A DNA stretch of 64,000 bases from assembly GCF_014205225.1 (NCBI RefSeq), contig NZ_JACHNB010000001.1, positions 6,491,501 through 6,555,500 on the forward strand, written 5' to 3'. This DNA is from Actinoplanes octamycinicus. GTDB lineage: Bacteria; Actinomycetota; Actinomycetes; Mycobacteriales; Micromonosporaceae. The position numbers and the translations under genes are program-made. The notes under the pieces are model-generated. The model was not told the DNA's origin. It was given only the letters and a program-made list of their open reading frames with translations, and searched no databases. Positions 50,094 through 58,725 of this stretch are shown one piece after another. Position 1 is the stretch's first letter. Each line of letters starts with the position of its first letter.

Positions 50094-51707
50094 GTGGACT
50101 CGCAGCTCAGCATCAGTACCGGCCCGGCCGAGCCGCCGCTGCTGGATCGCACCATCGGCGCCGACCTGCTGGCCACCGTGGCCCGGCACGGCGAGCGCGA
50201 GGCGCTGGTCGACTGCGCCTCCGGCCGCCGCTGGAGCTATCTCCAGCTCCGCGCGATCGTCGACGAGGTGGCGCTCGGCCTGCGCCGGCTCGGCGTGGCA
50301 AAGGGTGACCGGGTCGGGATCTGGGCGCCGAACTGCCCGGAGTGGGTCTTCATGCAGTACGCGACGGCCCGCCTCGGCGCGATCCTGGTGACCATCAACC
50401 CGGCGTACCGCACCCACGAGCTGCGGTACGTGCTGCAGCAGTCCGGTATCCGTACCCTGGTCGCCGTCCCGGCCTTCAAGACCTCGGACTACGCCGCGAT
50501 GATCGGCGAGACCCGCGACGAGTGCCCGCAGCTGCGTGACGTGGTGCTGATCGGCGAGCCGTCCTGGGCCGCGCTGACCGCCGGCGGCGACGACCCGGCG
50601 GTGCTCGACGAGATCGAGGCGACCCTGCACCCGGACGACCCGATCAACATCCAGTACACCTCCGGCACCACCGGGTTCCCGAAGGGCGCGACGCTCTCGC
50701 ACCGCAACATCCTGAACAACGGCTACCTGGTCGGCGAGCTGATCGACTACACCGAGGCGGACCGGGTCTGCATCCCGGTGCCGTTCTACCACTGCTTCGG
50801 CATGGTGATGGGCAACCTGGCGGCGACCAGCCACGGCGCGGCGATGGTGATCCCGGCGCCCGGGTTCGACCCCGGCCTGACCCTGCGGGCCGTCGCGGGG
50901 GAGCGTTGCACCTCGCTCTACGGTGTGCCGACCATGTTCATCGCGATGCTCCACCATCCGGACTTCGCCGGCTTCGACCTGTCCTCGCTGCGCACCGGGA
51001 TCATGGCCGGCTCGCCCTGCCCGGTCGAGACGATGAAGCAGGTCATCGACCGGATGGGAATGACCGAGGTGTCGATCTGCTACGGCATGACCGAGACCTC
51101 GCCGGTGTCCTGCCAGACCCGCACCGACGACAGCCTGGAGCGCCGGGTGGCCACGGTCGGCCGGGTCGGCCCGCACCTGGAGGTGAAGGTGGTCGACTCG
51201 CACGGCGCGACCGTCCCGGTCGGCGAGACCGGTGAGCTGTGCACCCGCGGCTACTCGGTGATGCTCGGTTACTGGGAGCAGCCGGACAGGACCGCCGAGG
51301 CGGTCGACGCGGACGGCTGGATGCACACCGGCGACCTGGCCGTGATGGACGCCGACGGCTACTTGCGGATCACCGGCCGGATCAAGGACCTGGTGATCCG
51401 GGGCGGGGAGAACGTCTACCCCCGCGAGATCGAGGAGTTCCTGCTCACCCATCCGGACATTCTGGACGCCCAGGTGATCGGTGTCCCCGACGAGAAGTAC
51501 GGCGAGGAGGTGATGGCCTGGATCCGGATGAAACCGTCCGCCACCCCCCTCGACGCCACCACCCTGCGCGCCTACTGCTCGGGCAAGCTGGCCCACTACA
51601 AGATCCCGCGCTACGTCCGCATCGTCGACGACTTCCCGATGACGGTCACCGGCAAGGTCCGCAAGGTCGAGATGCGCGAGATCGCCACCCGCGACCTGAC
51701 CACTTGA
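50094..51707 (+). CDS. Fatty-acyl-CoA synthetase family (AMP-forming)
   Basis: A 537-residue second acyl-CoA ligase. It has [32 protein letters not shown] and the C-terminal hinge/lysine region [18 protein letters not shown]...[12 protein letters not shown]. It is only moderately similar to its divergent neighbour, so probably of different chain-length or acid specificity. The GTG at 50094 begins VDSQLSIS. Adjacent divergent ligases may share one control site. Confidence 0.93.
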   Translation: MDSQLSISTGPAEPPLLDRTIGADLLATVARHGEREALVDCASGRRWSYLQLRAIVDEVALGLRRLGVAKGDRVGIWAPNCPEWVFMQYATARLGAILVTINPAYRTHELRYVLQQSGIRTLVAVPAFKTSDYAAMIGETRDECPQLRDVVLIGEPSWAALTAGGDDPAVLDEIEATLHPDDPINIQYTSGTTGFPKGATLSHRNILNNGYLVGELIDYTEADRVCIPVPFYHCFGMVMGNLAATSHGAAMVIPAPGFDPGLTLRAVAGERCTSLYGVPTMFIAMLHHPDFAGFDLSSLRTGIMAGSPCPVETMKQVIDRMGMTEVSICYGMTETSPVSCQTRTDDSLERRVATVGRVGPHLEVKVVDSHGATVPVGETGELCTRGYSVMLGYWEQPDRTAEAVDADGWMHTGDLAVMDADGYLRITGRIKDLVIRGGENVYPREIEEFLLTHPDILDAQVIGVPDEKYGEEVMAWIRMKPSATPLDATTLRAYCSGKLAHYKIPRYVRIVDDFPMTVTGKVRKVEMREIATRDLTT

Positions 51708-51708
51708 C

Positions 51709-51730
51709 GGGGACCCCTTTCCGGTACGAA
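51709..51730 (+). repeat. 3'-end hairpin element, copy D
   Basis: GGGGACCCCTTTCCGGTACG, starting 1 base after the acyl-CoA synthetase stop, in gene orientation. The left half (GATCAAG) is replaced here by GACGGGG, while the stem and right half are kept. Confidence 0.6.
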
Positions 51731-51734
51731 CCGG

Positions 51735-52472
51735 TCACACGCAATCCCAGCAGAACCGGCCCTCCCGCCGGTCGACGCTGAGGAACGCGTAGCCGGTGCC
51801 CCCGCCGAAGTTCAGTGCGAACGGGTCGTCGTCCGCTCCCTCGGCGCCGTCCAGCTGGAAGAAGAACCGCCACGAGGCGTCCAGCTCCGGCGGTGTCCAC
51901 GGCTGCCAGAACAGCGGCTCGCCCCCGGCATAGCTGCGGCAGTCGACGTCGCCGCGCTCGTCCACCGGCTCCCCACGGCGGGCCGCCTCCTGATAGGCGA
52001 CCTCCCGCTCGAACTCCTGCACCGCCGGCTCGGCGGGTTCGCGCAGGTCGAGGTGCAGCTCCACCGGCACTCGCTGAAACCAGTCGGCGCCGCGCCGCCA
52101 CAGTGCCGGCCCGGTGCGCCTGGGCACGCCCGTCACGAACGGCGGCACCCGGCCGTCCGGCTGCACCAGCAGCGCGTTCTCCCCGCCGTCCAGGTCGTAG
52201 GTGCCGTCCTCGTCGCTGACGAAGAGGTAGGCCAGCGCCAGCTCGGGCCCCGGCAGCGGGAACTGGCCGACGAAGGTCATCGGCTCCGCGGAGGAGCGCG
52301 AGACCGGCCAGAGCGGCTCGGCCAGCCAGTGCGGCTGCCCGCCGAGCTTCGCGACCGGGCCGGTGACCGGCTCGGTGGCGGGCCGCCACGACATCTCCCG
52401 GCGGGGCGTCAGCCAGCGGCTGAACGGTCCGTCTGCCGACGTCACCAGTGCGGACTGTGCCAACCACGCCAT
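51735..52472 (-). CDS. DUF1963 (YwqG-like) protein
   Basis: A 245-residue soluble protein with KLGGQPHWLAEPLWP and PMTFVGQFPLPGPELALAYL, the signature of DUF1963/YwqG proteins. The C-terminus reads NFGGGTGYAFLS...FCWDCV. The function is unknown. It is convergent with the acyl-CoA synthetase gene. It lies downstream of the EAL gene with a hairpin element filling the gap. Confidence 0.8.
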   Translation of the reverse strand: MAWLAQSALVTSADGPFSRWLTPRREMSWRPATEPVTGPVAKLGGQPHWLAEPLWPVSRSSAEPMTFVGQFPLPGPELALAYLFVSDEDGTYDLDGGENALLVQPDGRVPPFVTGVPRRTGPALWRRGADWFQRVPVELHLDLREPAEPAVQEFEREVAYQEAARRGEPVDERGDVDCRSYAGGEPLFWQPWTPPELDASWRFFFQLDGAEGADDDPFALNFGGGTGYAFLSVDRREGRFCWDCV

Positions 52473-52496
52473 GGCCGGTGAGCCTACGACACGAGG

Positions 52497-52531
52497 GGGT
52501 GCTCCGGCCGTACCCGAAGCGGGTCTTGATC
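52497..52531 (-). repeat. 3'-end hairpin element, copy E
   Basis: On the minus strand GATCAAGACC, then CGCTTCG, then GGTACGGCCGGAGCACCC. It starts 5 bases after the EAL-gene stop. The stem is ACCCG/CGGGT, a compensated change relative to ACCG/CGGT in copies A and B. Confidence 0.7.
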
Positions 52532-52536
52532 TTGAG

Positions 52537-53649
52537 CTATTTGTAGCGGGTGAGGAGGGCCCGGGCCACGGCGGCGACGGTGGGGACGTCGTCGCAGGTG
52601 ATCAGGCCGGTGCCGGGGCGGACGGCGAGGGCGCGGCCGTGGCCCGCGCCGAGCGCCACCACGGTCAGCTCGCCGGGGACCGGCTCGTCGACGCTGATCA
52701 GGCTGCGGGCGCGGGCGGCCAGCTCGGGCAGCGGACGGCCTGGATCGCCGGCCACGATGATCAAAGCGGTGTCGGTCAGGCCGTCGAGGAAGGCGGTGAC
52801 CGTCGCGTCGTCGGCCGGGACGACCGGACCGTGCCCGGCGGCGGTCGCGAACGGTGTGCCCGGCGGCTGGTGGAAGCCGGGCCGCGGCGCCCGCAGCTCG
52901 GCGGGCTGATACCGGTGATCGGCCTGCTCGATCGGCCCGGGCCGGCCGAACAGCCAGCCCTGCCCCCAGTGCGCGCCCAGATCGAGGGCCGCGCGCAGGT
53001 GCTGCTCGGTCTCGATCCCCTCGGCGATCACCCGCGCGCCGGTCCGCAGCGCCTCGGCCCGGACCACCGCGGCCACCTGCCGGGCGTGCGCCGAGTCCGG
53101 GTCGCGGACCACGCTCATATCCAGCTTGATCACCTCCGGCTCGACGAGCGGCAGGAAGGCGAGCGACATCGGGTCGACCCCGACGTCGTCGAGGGCCAGG
53201 CCGTTGCCCCAGCCGTGGACCATCCCGGCGAGGCGCAACAGACTTCCCGGTACGGCCGGCAGCGCCCGCTCGGTGAACTCCAGGACCATCCGGAACGGCA
53301 GCCCGCCGTCCAGAATCTCCAGCAGCCGCGCGGACAGCGGCTGGTCGAGCACGCTCGGCTCGGCGTTGACGAACAGCAGCGGCGGCGGGACGGCGGCCGT
53401 GACGGCGCTCTCCAGGGCCCGCTCGCAGCACAGCATGTCCAGGGCGCCGAGGCGGGCGGCCTGGTGCGCGGCGGCGAAGAGCCGGTCCGGGAACTCCAGG
53501 GCGGTGCCGGCCGGGCCGCGTGCCAGCGCCTCCAGGCCGACCACGCCGCCGGTGGCGAGGTCGACGATCGGCTGGAAGACCGGGAACACCAGCCGGTCCC
53601 GCAGGACTTCGCTGATCGACCGGTCGGCGGTTCGCACCATGCTGCTCAC
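52537..53649 (-). CDS. EAL-domain protein (c-di-GMP phosphodiesterase or receptor)
   Basis: A 370-residue protein. Residues 10-245 are an EAL domain. The signature EAL is at 40-42 (VVGLEALARGP), with LVFVNAEPS-like, LALDDVG (loop 6), IKLDM and AEGIET motifs present. The metal and catalytic residues look intact, but loop 6 lacks the standard DFGTG ending (DDVGVDP here), which often lowers activity. The C-terminal 110 residues form another sensor-like domain of unknown type. No membrane segment. It may oppose the diguanylate cyclase at 30406 (inference). Confidence 0.88.
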   Translation of the reverse strand: MSSMVRTADRSISEVLRDRLVFPVFQPIVDLATGGVVGLEALARGPAGTALEFPDRLFAAAHQAARLGALDMLCCERALESAVTAAVPPPLLFVNAEPSVLDQPLSARLLEILDGGLPFRMVLEFTERALPAVPGSLLRLAGMVHGWGNGLALDDVGVDPMSLAFLPLVEPEVIKLDMSVVRDPDSAHARQVAAVVRAEALRTGARVIAEGIETEQHLRAALDLGAHWGQGWLFGRPGPIEQADHRYQPAELRAPRPGFHQPPGTPFATAAGHGPVVPADDATVTAFLDGLTDTALIIVAGDPGRPLPELAARARSLISVDEPVPGELTVVALGAGHGRALAVRPGTGLITCDDVPTVAAVARALLTRYK

Positions 53650-53791
53650 GTCCGCTGCTATCGACCGGCGGCGCGCGTGCCTGAGGTCCGGGGCGGCACT
53701 GATTCGCCGGCGCCGGGTGAACGACGATGCGAGCGGGACCTGGATCGTCCCGGTTGGCCACGGTGCCGGCCAACCGGGACGTCACCGCGGC

Positions 53792-54349
53792 TCAGACAGG
53801 CAGCGGGGCACGGGCGAACTCGTGCACGATGCGTTCGCAGAACGCCGGTAGGTCGTCGGGTGACCGGCTCGTGGTGATGTTGCCGTCGGTCACCACCGGC
53901 TCGTCCACCACCTCCGCGCCGGCGTTGCGCAGGTCGGTGCGCACACTCGGCCACGAGGTCAGCCGGCGCCCGCGTGCGACGTCGGCCTCGACGAAGTTCC
54001 ACGGGCCGTGGCAGATGGCGGCGACCGGCTTGCCAGACTGGACGAACTCCCGGACGAACCGCACCGCGGCGGGTTCCATCCGCAATTTGTCCGGATTCAC
54101 CGTCCCGCCGGGCAGCAGCAGCGCCTCGTAGTCGTCGACCGACGCCGCACCGATCAGCTGGTCGACCGGGAAGGTGCCGGCGTCCTCCAAATCGTGGTCG
54201 CGCGCCTGGATCTCGCCGCCGGCGATGGAGACCACGGCGGTACGGGCTCCGGCGTCGTGGAGGGCCTGCCGCGGCCGCTCCAGTTCGACTCGCTCCACCC
54301 CGTCCGCGGCCAGGATGGCGATCCGGCGGCCATGCAGCTCTCCGGCCAT
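53792..54349 (-). CDS. DJ-1/PfpI family protein (type 1 glutamine amidotransferase fold)
   Basis: A 185-residue PfpI protein with RRIAILAADGVERVELERP at the N-terminus and the nucleophile elbow PVAAICHGPWNFVEADV carrying Cys and His. The acidic partner lies in the GVERVELE region. It may be a chaperone, a glyoxalase III-like enzyme or a protease-like stress protein. The ATG is 1 base after the stop of the upstream dehydrogenase, so the two form an operon; a GTG at 54358 is an alternative start. Confidence 0.9.
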   Translation of the reverse strand: MAGELHGRRIAILAADGVERVELERPRQALHDAGARTAVVSIAGGEIQARDHDLEDAGTFPVDQLIGAASVDDYEALLLPGGTVNPDKLRMEPAAVRFVREFVQSGKPVAAICHGPWNFVEADVARGRRLTSWPSVRTDLRNAGAEVVDEPVVTDGNITTSRSPDDLPAFCERIVHEFARAPLPV

Positions 54350-54350
54350 C

Positions 54351-55505
54351 TCAGGCACCCGCCATCGCCGGGTGCAGGACGACCTTCGTCCAGCCGTCGT
54401 CGCGCTTGTCGAAATGGTCGTAGGCCTCCGGCGCCCGGTCGAGCGGTAGCTCGTGACTGACGATGAACGACGGTTCGGCCTTGCCCCCGGCGATCAGGTC
54501 GCGCAGCTGCCGGTTGTACTTCTTGACCGGAGCCTGGCCGGTGCCGACGTGCTGGCCCTTGAACCAGAACATGCCGTAGTCGAAGGCGAGTTTGCCCTGC
54601 TTGGCCAGCTCGTCGCTCGCTCCGGGGTCCTGGGGCACGAAGACGCCGACGTTGCCGATCGAGCCGGTGAAGCGCACCGAGGCGACCAGCCGGTTCATCG
54701 TCAGGTTGGCCTGTTCCTGGCCATCGGGCTCGTGCGCCTGGTAGCCGACGCACTCGCAACCGTTGTCCGCTCCCAATCCCATCGTCTCGTCCAGGACGGC
54801 CTGCACCGGATCGACTTTCGAGTCGTCGATGGCGATCGCGCCGATCGACTCGGCCAGGCGCAGCCGGTCGGGGTGCCGGTCGACGACCATCACCTTGCTC
54901 GCCCCTCGGATGGTCGCCGAGAGGGCGGCCATCAGACCGACCGGGCCCGCGCCGTAGATCACCGTCTGGTCGCCGGGCTTCACGCCGGCCATCTCGGTGG
55001 CGTGGTAACCGGTCGGGAAGATGTCGGCGAGCATCACATAGTCGGTCTGGCGCTGCTCGGCGTCCTCGCCCAGCCGCAGACAGTTGAAGTCACCCCAGGG
55101 CACGCGTAACAGCTCGGCCTGCCCACCGCCGTACGGGCCCATGTCGGCGAAGCCGTACGCGGCGCCGGCCATCTTCGGCTCCGGCTGGGCGGTCAGGCAG
55201 TAGTTCGTCAGCTGACGTTCACAGTTCTTGCAATGCCCGCACGAGATGTTGAACGGCAGAACGACCCAGTCGCCCACCCGCACCTTGTCGACCCCGTCGC
55301 CGACCTCGGCCACCTGGCCCAGGTTCTCGTGCCCGAACCATCGGCCCGGCTCGAAGTCGGTTCGGCCCTCGTACATGTGCAGGTCCGAGCCACAGATGTT
55401 CGCGGACGTGATCCGCACCAGCACGTCGGTCGGCCGCTCGATCCGCGCGTCCGGTACATCCTTGACGCTGACCTGTCGCGGTCCCTCGTAAACCACTGCC
55501 TTCAT
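54351..55505 (-). CDS. Zinc-dependent formaldehyde dehydrogenase-like ADH
   Basis: A 384-residue medium-chain zinc dehydrogenase of the glutathione-independent formaldehyde dehydrogenase type. The catalytic zinc region is NICGSDLHMYEGR...WFGHENLG. The structural zinc cluster is SCGHCKNCERQLTNYC (four Cys). The NAD site is IYGAGPVGLMAALSA. The start at 55505 follows AAGGAGGCAG. It probably oxidises formaldehyde or another small aldehyde or alcohol. It is followed by PfpI in one operon. Confidence 0.93.
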   Translation of the reverse strand: MKAVVYEGPRQVSVKDVPDARIERPTDVLVRITSANICGSDLHMYEGRTDFEPGRWFGHENLGQVAEVGDGVDKVRVGDWVVLPFNISCGHCKNCERQLTNYCLTAQPEPKMAGAAYGFADMGPYGGGQAELLRVPWGDFNCLRLGEDAEQRQTDYVMLADIFPTGYHATEMAGVKPGDQTVIYGAGPVGLMAALSATIRGASKVMVVDRHPDRLRLAESIGAIAIDDSKVDPVQAVLDETMGLGADNGCECVGYQAHEPDGQEQANLTMNRLVASVRFTGSIGNVGVFVPQDPGASDELAKQGKLAFDYGMFWFKGQHVGTGQAPVKKYNRQLRDLIAGGKAEPSFIVSHELPLDRAPEAYDHFDKRDDGWTKVVLHPAMAGA

Positions 55506-55750
55506 TTCTGCCTCCTTCGTTGTGGACACCTCCCTCCGCCCGGGTCCGGGCCGGGGCTTTCATTACATACACGCGACAGACAGTCGCGGGCGGGTATCCA
55601 TGTCTGCGCTGTTACCGGCCGGGATTTCGATCCGGTGCCGGGGCGGGCCGTCCGAGAACGGGGGAGAAGACTCGGTACCCGGCGCATATGTCGCCGAAGT
55701 GCGGGTAGTCGGGCCCGGCATCTCGTCCCCGTTACCGCCGAGGAGCCTCA

Positions 55751-56860
55751 GTGGCCATCAGAGACCGAGAACGGCCCGAGATCGTCGTCGGCCTGGTGGC
55801 GACCCCGCCGGACTACCCGGCCCAGGTGGTGGCGCGGCTCGCCGCCGAGCTGGCCGATCGGCTCGCCGACCGGGTGGACACCACTGTGCTGTGGACGGTC
55901 CGGGAAGACTGGGGTGCGGTGGCGCCGCGCCGTGACGGCGGCGCCGAAGCCCTGCTCGATGATCTCGCCGACCGGCGCGGCCAGGGCCGGTGGGACGTCG
56001 CGATCTGCCTGACCGACCTACCGCTGCACACCGGCCGCGTCCCGCTGGTCGCGCACGTCTCGGCGCGGCGCCGCGTCGCGCTGGTGTCGCTGCCCGCGCT
56101 GGGACTACGGCAGCTGCGAACGCTCCGCGCAGCGATCCCGGATCTGGTGAGCCGGCTGCTCACCGACACCGACGACGAGCGGGTGCCGCCGGCCGGCTGG
56201 GCACCGGCTCAGCTTCCTGACCGGGTCGCCGCCATCCGCCGCATGGTCGGCGAGGCGGACGCGGGCGAACTGGCCTACGTCGCCTCGCGGCTGCTCGGCC
56301 GGATGCGGCTGGTGACCGGAATGGTCCGGGCGAACCGCCCAGGGCGTGCCCTGCTGGGCCTGTCCAAGCTGCTGGTCGGCGCGTTCGGCACGGCTGCGAT
56401 CGCGCTGACCACGAGCACCATCTGGCAGATCGGCGACGCGCTCGGCGGGGTACGCCTCACCGTGATCATGCTGCTCGGACTGACCGCGCTGGTGACCTGG
56501 CTGATCGTCGCGCACGACTTGTGGGAGAAGCCCGACCGGCAGACACCGGCCGAGGTGGCCCGGCTGTTCAACGTGGGGACGATTCTCACCCTCGTCCTGG
56601 CCACCACGGTGTCCTATCTGGTGCTGTTCGCCGGAACGGTGCTTGTCGCGACGTTGCTGATCGACACCTCGGTGCTGGGGCAGACCCTGCAACGGCCGGT
56701 CGGCTTCACCGACTATCTGGTGCTCGCCTGGATCATCAGTTCGCTGGCCACCGTCGGCGGCGCGATCGGCTCCGGGCTGGAGGACGAGGACAGCGTGCGG
56801 GCCGCCGCGTACGGCTATCACCCCGAACCCGGTGGGTGGCAGGACGAAAAGGACGCGTAG
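55751..56860 (+). CDS. Hypothetical membrane protein, 369 residues
   Basis: Residues 1-190 are a soluble alpha/beta-like domain (PEIVVGLVATPPDYPAQVVA; VAICLTDLPLHTGRVPLVAH). Four hydrophobic helices follow (LLVGAFGTAAIALTTSTI; LTVIMLLGLTALVTWLIVA; and two after 270). No family is recognised with certainty. The GTG follows GAGGAG. It lies between two zinc-dehydrogenase genes on the opposite strand and may have a related stress role (inference). Confidence 0.75.
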   Translation: MAIRDRERPEIVVGLVATPPDYPAQVVARLAAELADRLADRVDTTVLWTVREDWGAVAPRRDGGAEALLDDLADRRGQGRWDVAICLTDLPLHTGRVPLVAHVSARRRVALVSLPALGLRQLRTLRAAIPDLVSRLLTDTDDERVPPAGWAPAQLPDRVAAIRRMVGEADAGELAYVASRLLGRMRLVTGMVRANRPGRALLGLSKLLVGAFGTAAIALTTSTIWQIGDALGGVRLTVIMLLGLTALVTWLIVAHDLWEKPDRQTPAEVARLFNVGTILTLVLATTVSYLVLFAGTVLVATLLIDTSVLGQTLQRPVGFTDYLVLAWIISSLATVGGAIGSGLEDEDSVRAAAYGYHPEPGGWQDEKDA

Positions 56861-56916
56861 ACGTACTCCGCATGGAGCCGCCGCGCTCGGCAACGGCGCC
56901 CCCATGCGAGTGAGCG

Positions 56917-58092
56917 TCAGGGCTTGAGGACAACCTTCTCGCAGTTGTCCTGCTTGTTCTTGAAAATGTCGAAGCCGCGTTCGGCCTCGTCCAACGGCAG
57001 GGTGTGGGTGATGATCCGGGTGGGGTCGAGTTCTCCGCGTTCGATGCGCTGCAGCAGCGGCTTCATGTAGCGCTGCACGTGGCATTGCCCGGTGCGCAGG
57101 GTCAGGGACCGGTTCATCCAGGCGCCGGCCGGGAACTTGTCGAGGAAGCCGCCGTACACGCCGATGACGGAGACCACGCCGCCGCTGCGGCACGACATGA
57201 TGGCCTGACGCAGGGCGTGCGGCCGTTCGGTCTCCGACCGGACGGCCTGCTTGATCCGGTCGTACGCGGCGATGTGCGCGCTGCCGTGGGTGGCCTCCAT
57301 GCCGACCGCGTCGATGCACTTGTCCGGCCCTCGGCCGCCGGTCAGTTCCAGCAGCCGCGACCGCACGTCGACTTCGTCGAAGTTCACCGGGATGTGGCCG
57401 GCCTGTTCGGCCATCCGCAGCCGGTACGGCTCCTTGTCGATGGCGATGACCTTCGCGGCGCCCAGCACCCGGGCACTGTCCATGGCGAACTGCCCGACCG
57501 GGCCGGCGCCCCACACCGCCACCACGTCGGAGGGCTGGATGTCGCACATCTCGGCGCCCATGTAGCCGGTGGGCAGGATGTCGGACAGGAACAGCACCTG
57601 CTCGTCAGTCAGATCCGACTCGATCTTCAGCGGGCCGACGTCAGCGAACGGCACCCGCGCGTACTGCGCCTGACCGCCCGCGAAACCACCGGTCAGATGC
57701 GAATAGCCGAAGATCCCCGCGACCGGGTGACCGAACATCTTCTCCGCGATACCGGCGTTCGGATTGGTGTTCTCGCAACAGGAGTACATCTCGGCGGCAC
57801 ACGCGGCACAGGCGCCGCACGCGATCGGGAACGGCACGACCACCCGGTCCCCGACACGCAGCCGGTCCGCGGGCACCCCTGATCCGACCTCGATCACCTC
57901 TCCCATGAACTCGTGGCCCATGATGTCGCCGTCCTGCATCGTGGGCACGTACCCGTCGACCAGGTGCAGATCCGAGCCGCAGATCGCGGTGGAGGTGATC
58001 CGTACGATGGCATCGCGCTTGTTCAGGATCTTCGGGTCCGGCACCTCGCGGACCTCGACCTTGTTGCGTCCCGCCCAGGTGTTCGCCCTCAC
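56917..58092 (-). CDS. Zinc-dependent alcohol dehydrogenase
   Basis: A 391-residue zinc dehydrogenase. The catalytic zinc region is AICGSDLHLVDGYVP...IMGHEFMGEV. The structural zinc cluster is CGACAACAAEMYSCC, and the cofactor site is VWGAGPVGQFAMDSARVLG. It resembles the glutathione-dependent formaldehyde dehydrogenase side group common in soil actinomycetes. The GTG start overlaps the stop of the upstream SRPBCC gene by 4 bases, so they are translationally coupled. It is only a moderate paralogue of the gene at 54351. Confidence 0.93.
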   Translation of the reverse strand: MRANTWAGRNKVEVREVPDPKILNKRDAIVRITSTAICGSDLHLVDGYVPTMQDGDIMGHEFMGEVIEVGSGVPADRLRVGDRVVVPFPIACGACAACAAEMYSCCENTNPNAGIAEKMFGHPVAGIFGYSHLTGGFAGGQAQYARVPFADVGPLKIESDLTDEQVLFLSDILPTGYMGAEMCDIQPSDVVAVWGAGPVGQFAMDSARVLGAAKVIAIDKEPYRLRMAEQAGHIPVNFDEVDVRSRLLELTGGRGPDKCIDAVGMEATHGSAHIAAYDRIKQAVRSETERPHALRQAIMSCRSGGVVSVIGVYGGFLDKFPAGAWMNRSLTLRTGQCHVQRYMKPLLQRIERGELDPTRIITHTLPLDEAERGFDIFKNKQDNCEKVVLKP

Positions 58093-58631
58093 GCGTCCGC
58101 TCCCTTCGCCAGCTCGTCGTCCGACAGCGGCTGCGCCGGACGCTGCGGGAACTCCTTACGCGCCCGCTTGCCCCACGGAGCTCCGTCGGACCGGACCACC
58201 TCACCGGTCTCCAGCACCTGCTTGAACCGGCGCAGGTCGTCGTCGAGCTGCTGATGCGGCTCCTCGCCGAAGTACTTCGCGACCGCCTTGCCGATCGTGC
58301 CACCCGGAATGTCGTACGTCAGGGCGACGTGCACCTCGGTGCTCACGCCGTCGGGCGCCGGCAGGAAGCGCACAGTGCCGGCGTTCGGCACGTCGGCGTT
58401 CCCGGTCGAGCGCCACGCGATCCTCTCGCCGGGCACCTCCTCGACGATCTCCGCGTCCCACTCGACGTCCTTGCCGAACGGAGCGCCGGCCACCCAATGG
58501 CTGGTCCGGTCACCGGTGCCGCGAACCTGCTCGAGATGCGCCATGAACGTCGGAAGGTTCTCCAGATCGCGCCAGTACCCGTACACCTCCGGCGGCGATC
58601 TACGAACTGTCGTCGTTGCTGTCAGCTCCAC
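58089..58631 (-). CDS. SRPBCC/START-like (polyketide-cyclase fold) protein
   Basis: A 180-residue SRPBCC-fold protein that binds a hydrophobic ligand. The start VELTATTTVRRSPPEVYGYW is the usual first strand and helix; GERIAWRSTGNADVPNAG and TEVHVALTYDIPGG are typical later strands. It is probably a carrier or accessory protein. The GTG at 58631 follows GGAGGATT. It is the first gene of an operon with the zinc dehydrogenase and divergent from an AraC regulator. Confidence 0.88.
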   Translation of the reverse strand: MELTATTTVRRSPPEVYGYWRDLENLPTFMAHLEQVRGTGDRTSHWVAGAPFGKDVEWDAEIVEEVPGERIAWRSTGNADVPNAGTVRFLPAPDGVSTEVHVALTYDIPGGTIGKAVAKYFGEEPHQQLDDDLRRFKQVLETGEVVRSDGAPWGKRARKEFPQRPAQPLSDDELAKGADA

Positions 58632-58647
58632 GAATCCTCCTCCATGT

Positions 58648-58684
58648 ATGGGGTCCGCCCGCCGCATACCCGTGGAATGGGGTC
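58648..58684. promoter_or_regulatory. Direct repeat ATGGGGTC, possible AraC site
   Basis: ATGGGGTC occurs at 58648-58655 and 58677-58684 (29 bases apart) in the SRPBCC/AraC divergent region. AraC proteins bind direct repeats, so this is a candidate operator. AATGGGGTCT also occurs at 50050 between the acyl-CoA ligases. Confidence 0.4.
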
Positions 58685-58725
58685 TGAACCACCAACTGGT
58701 CACGTCGCGAGGAAAACACCGCCTG

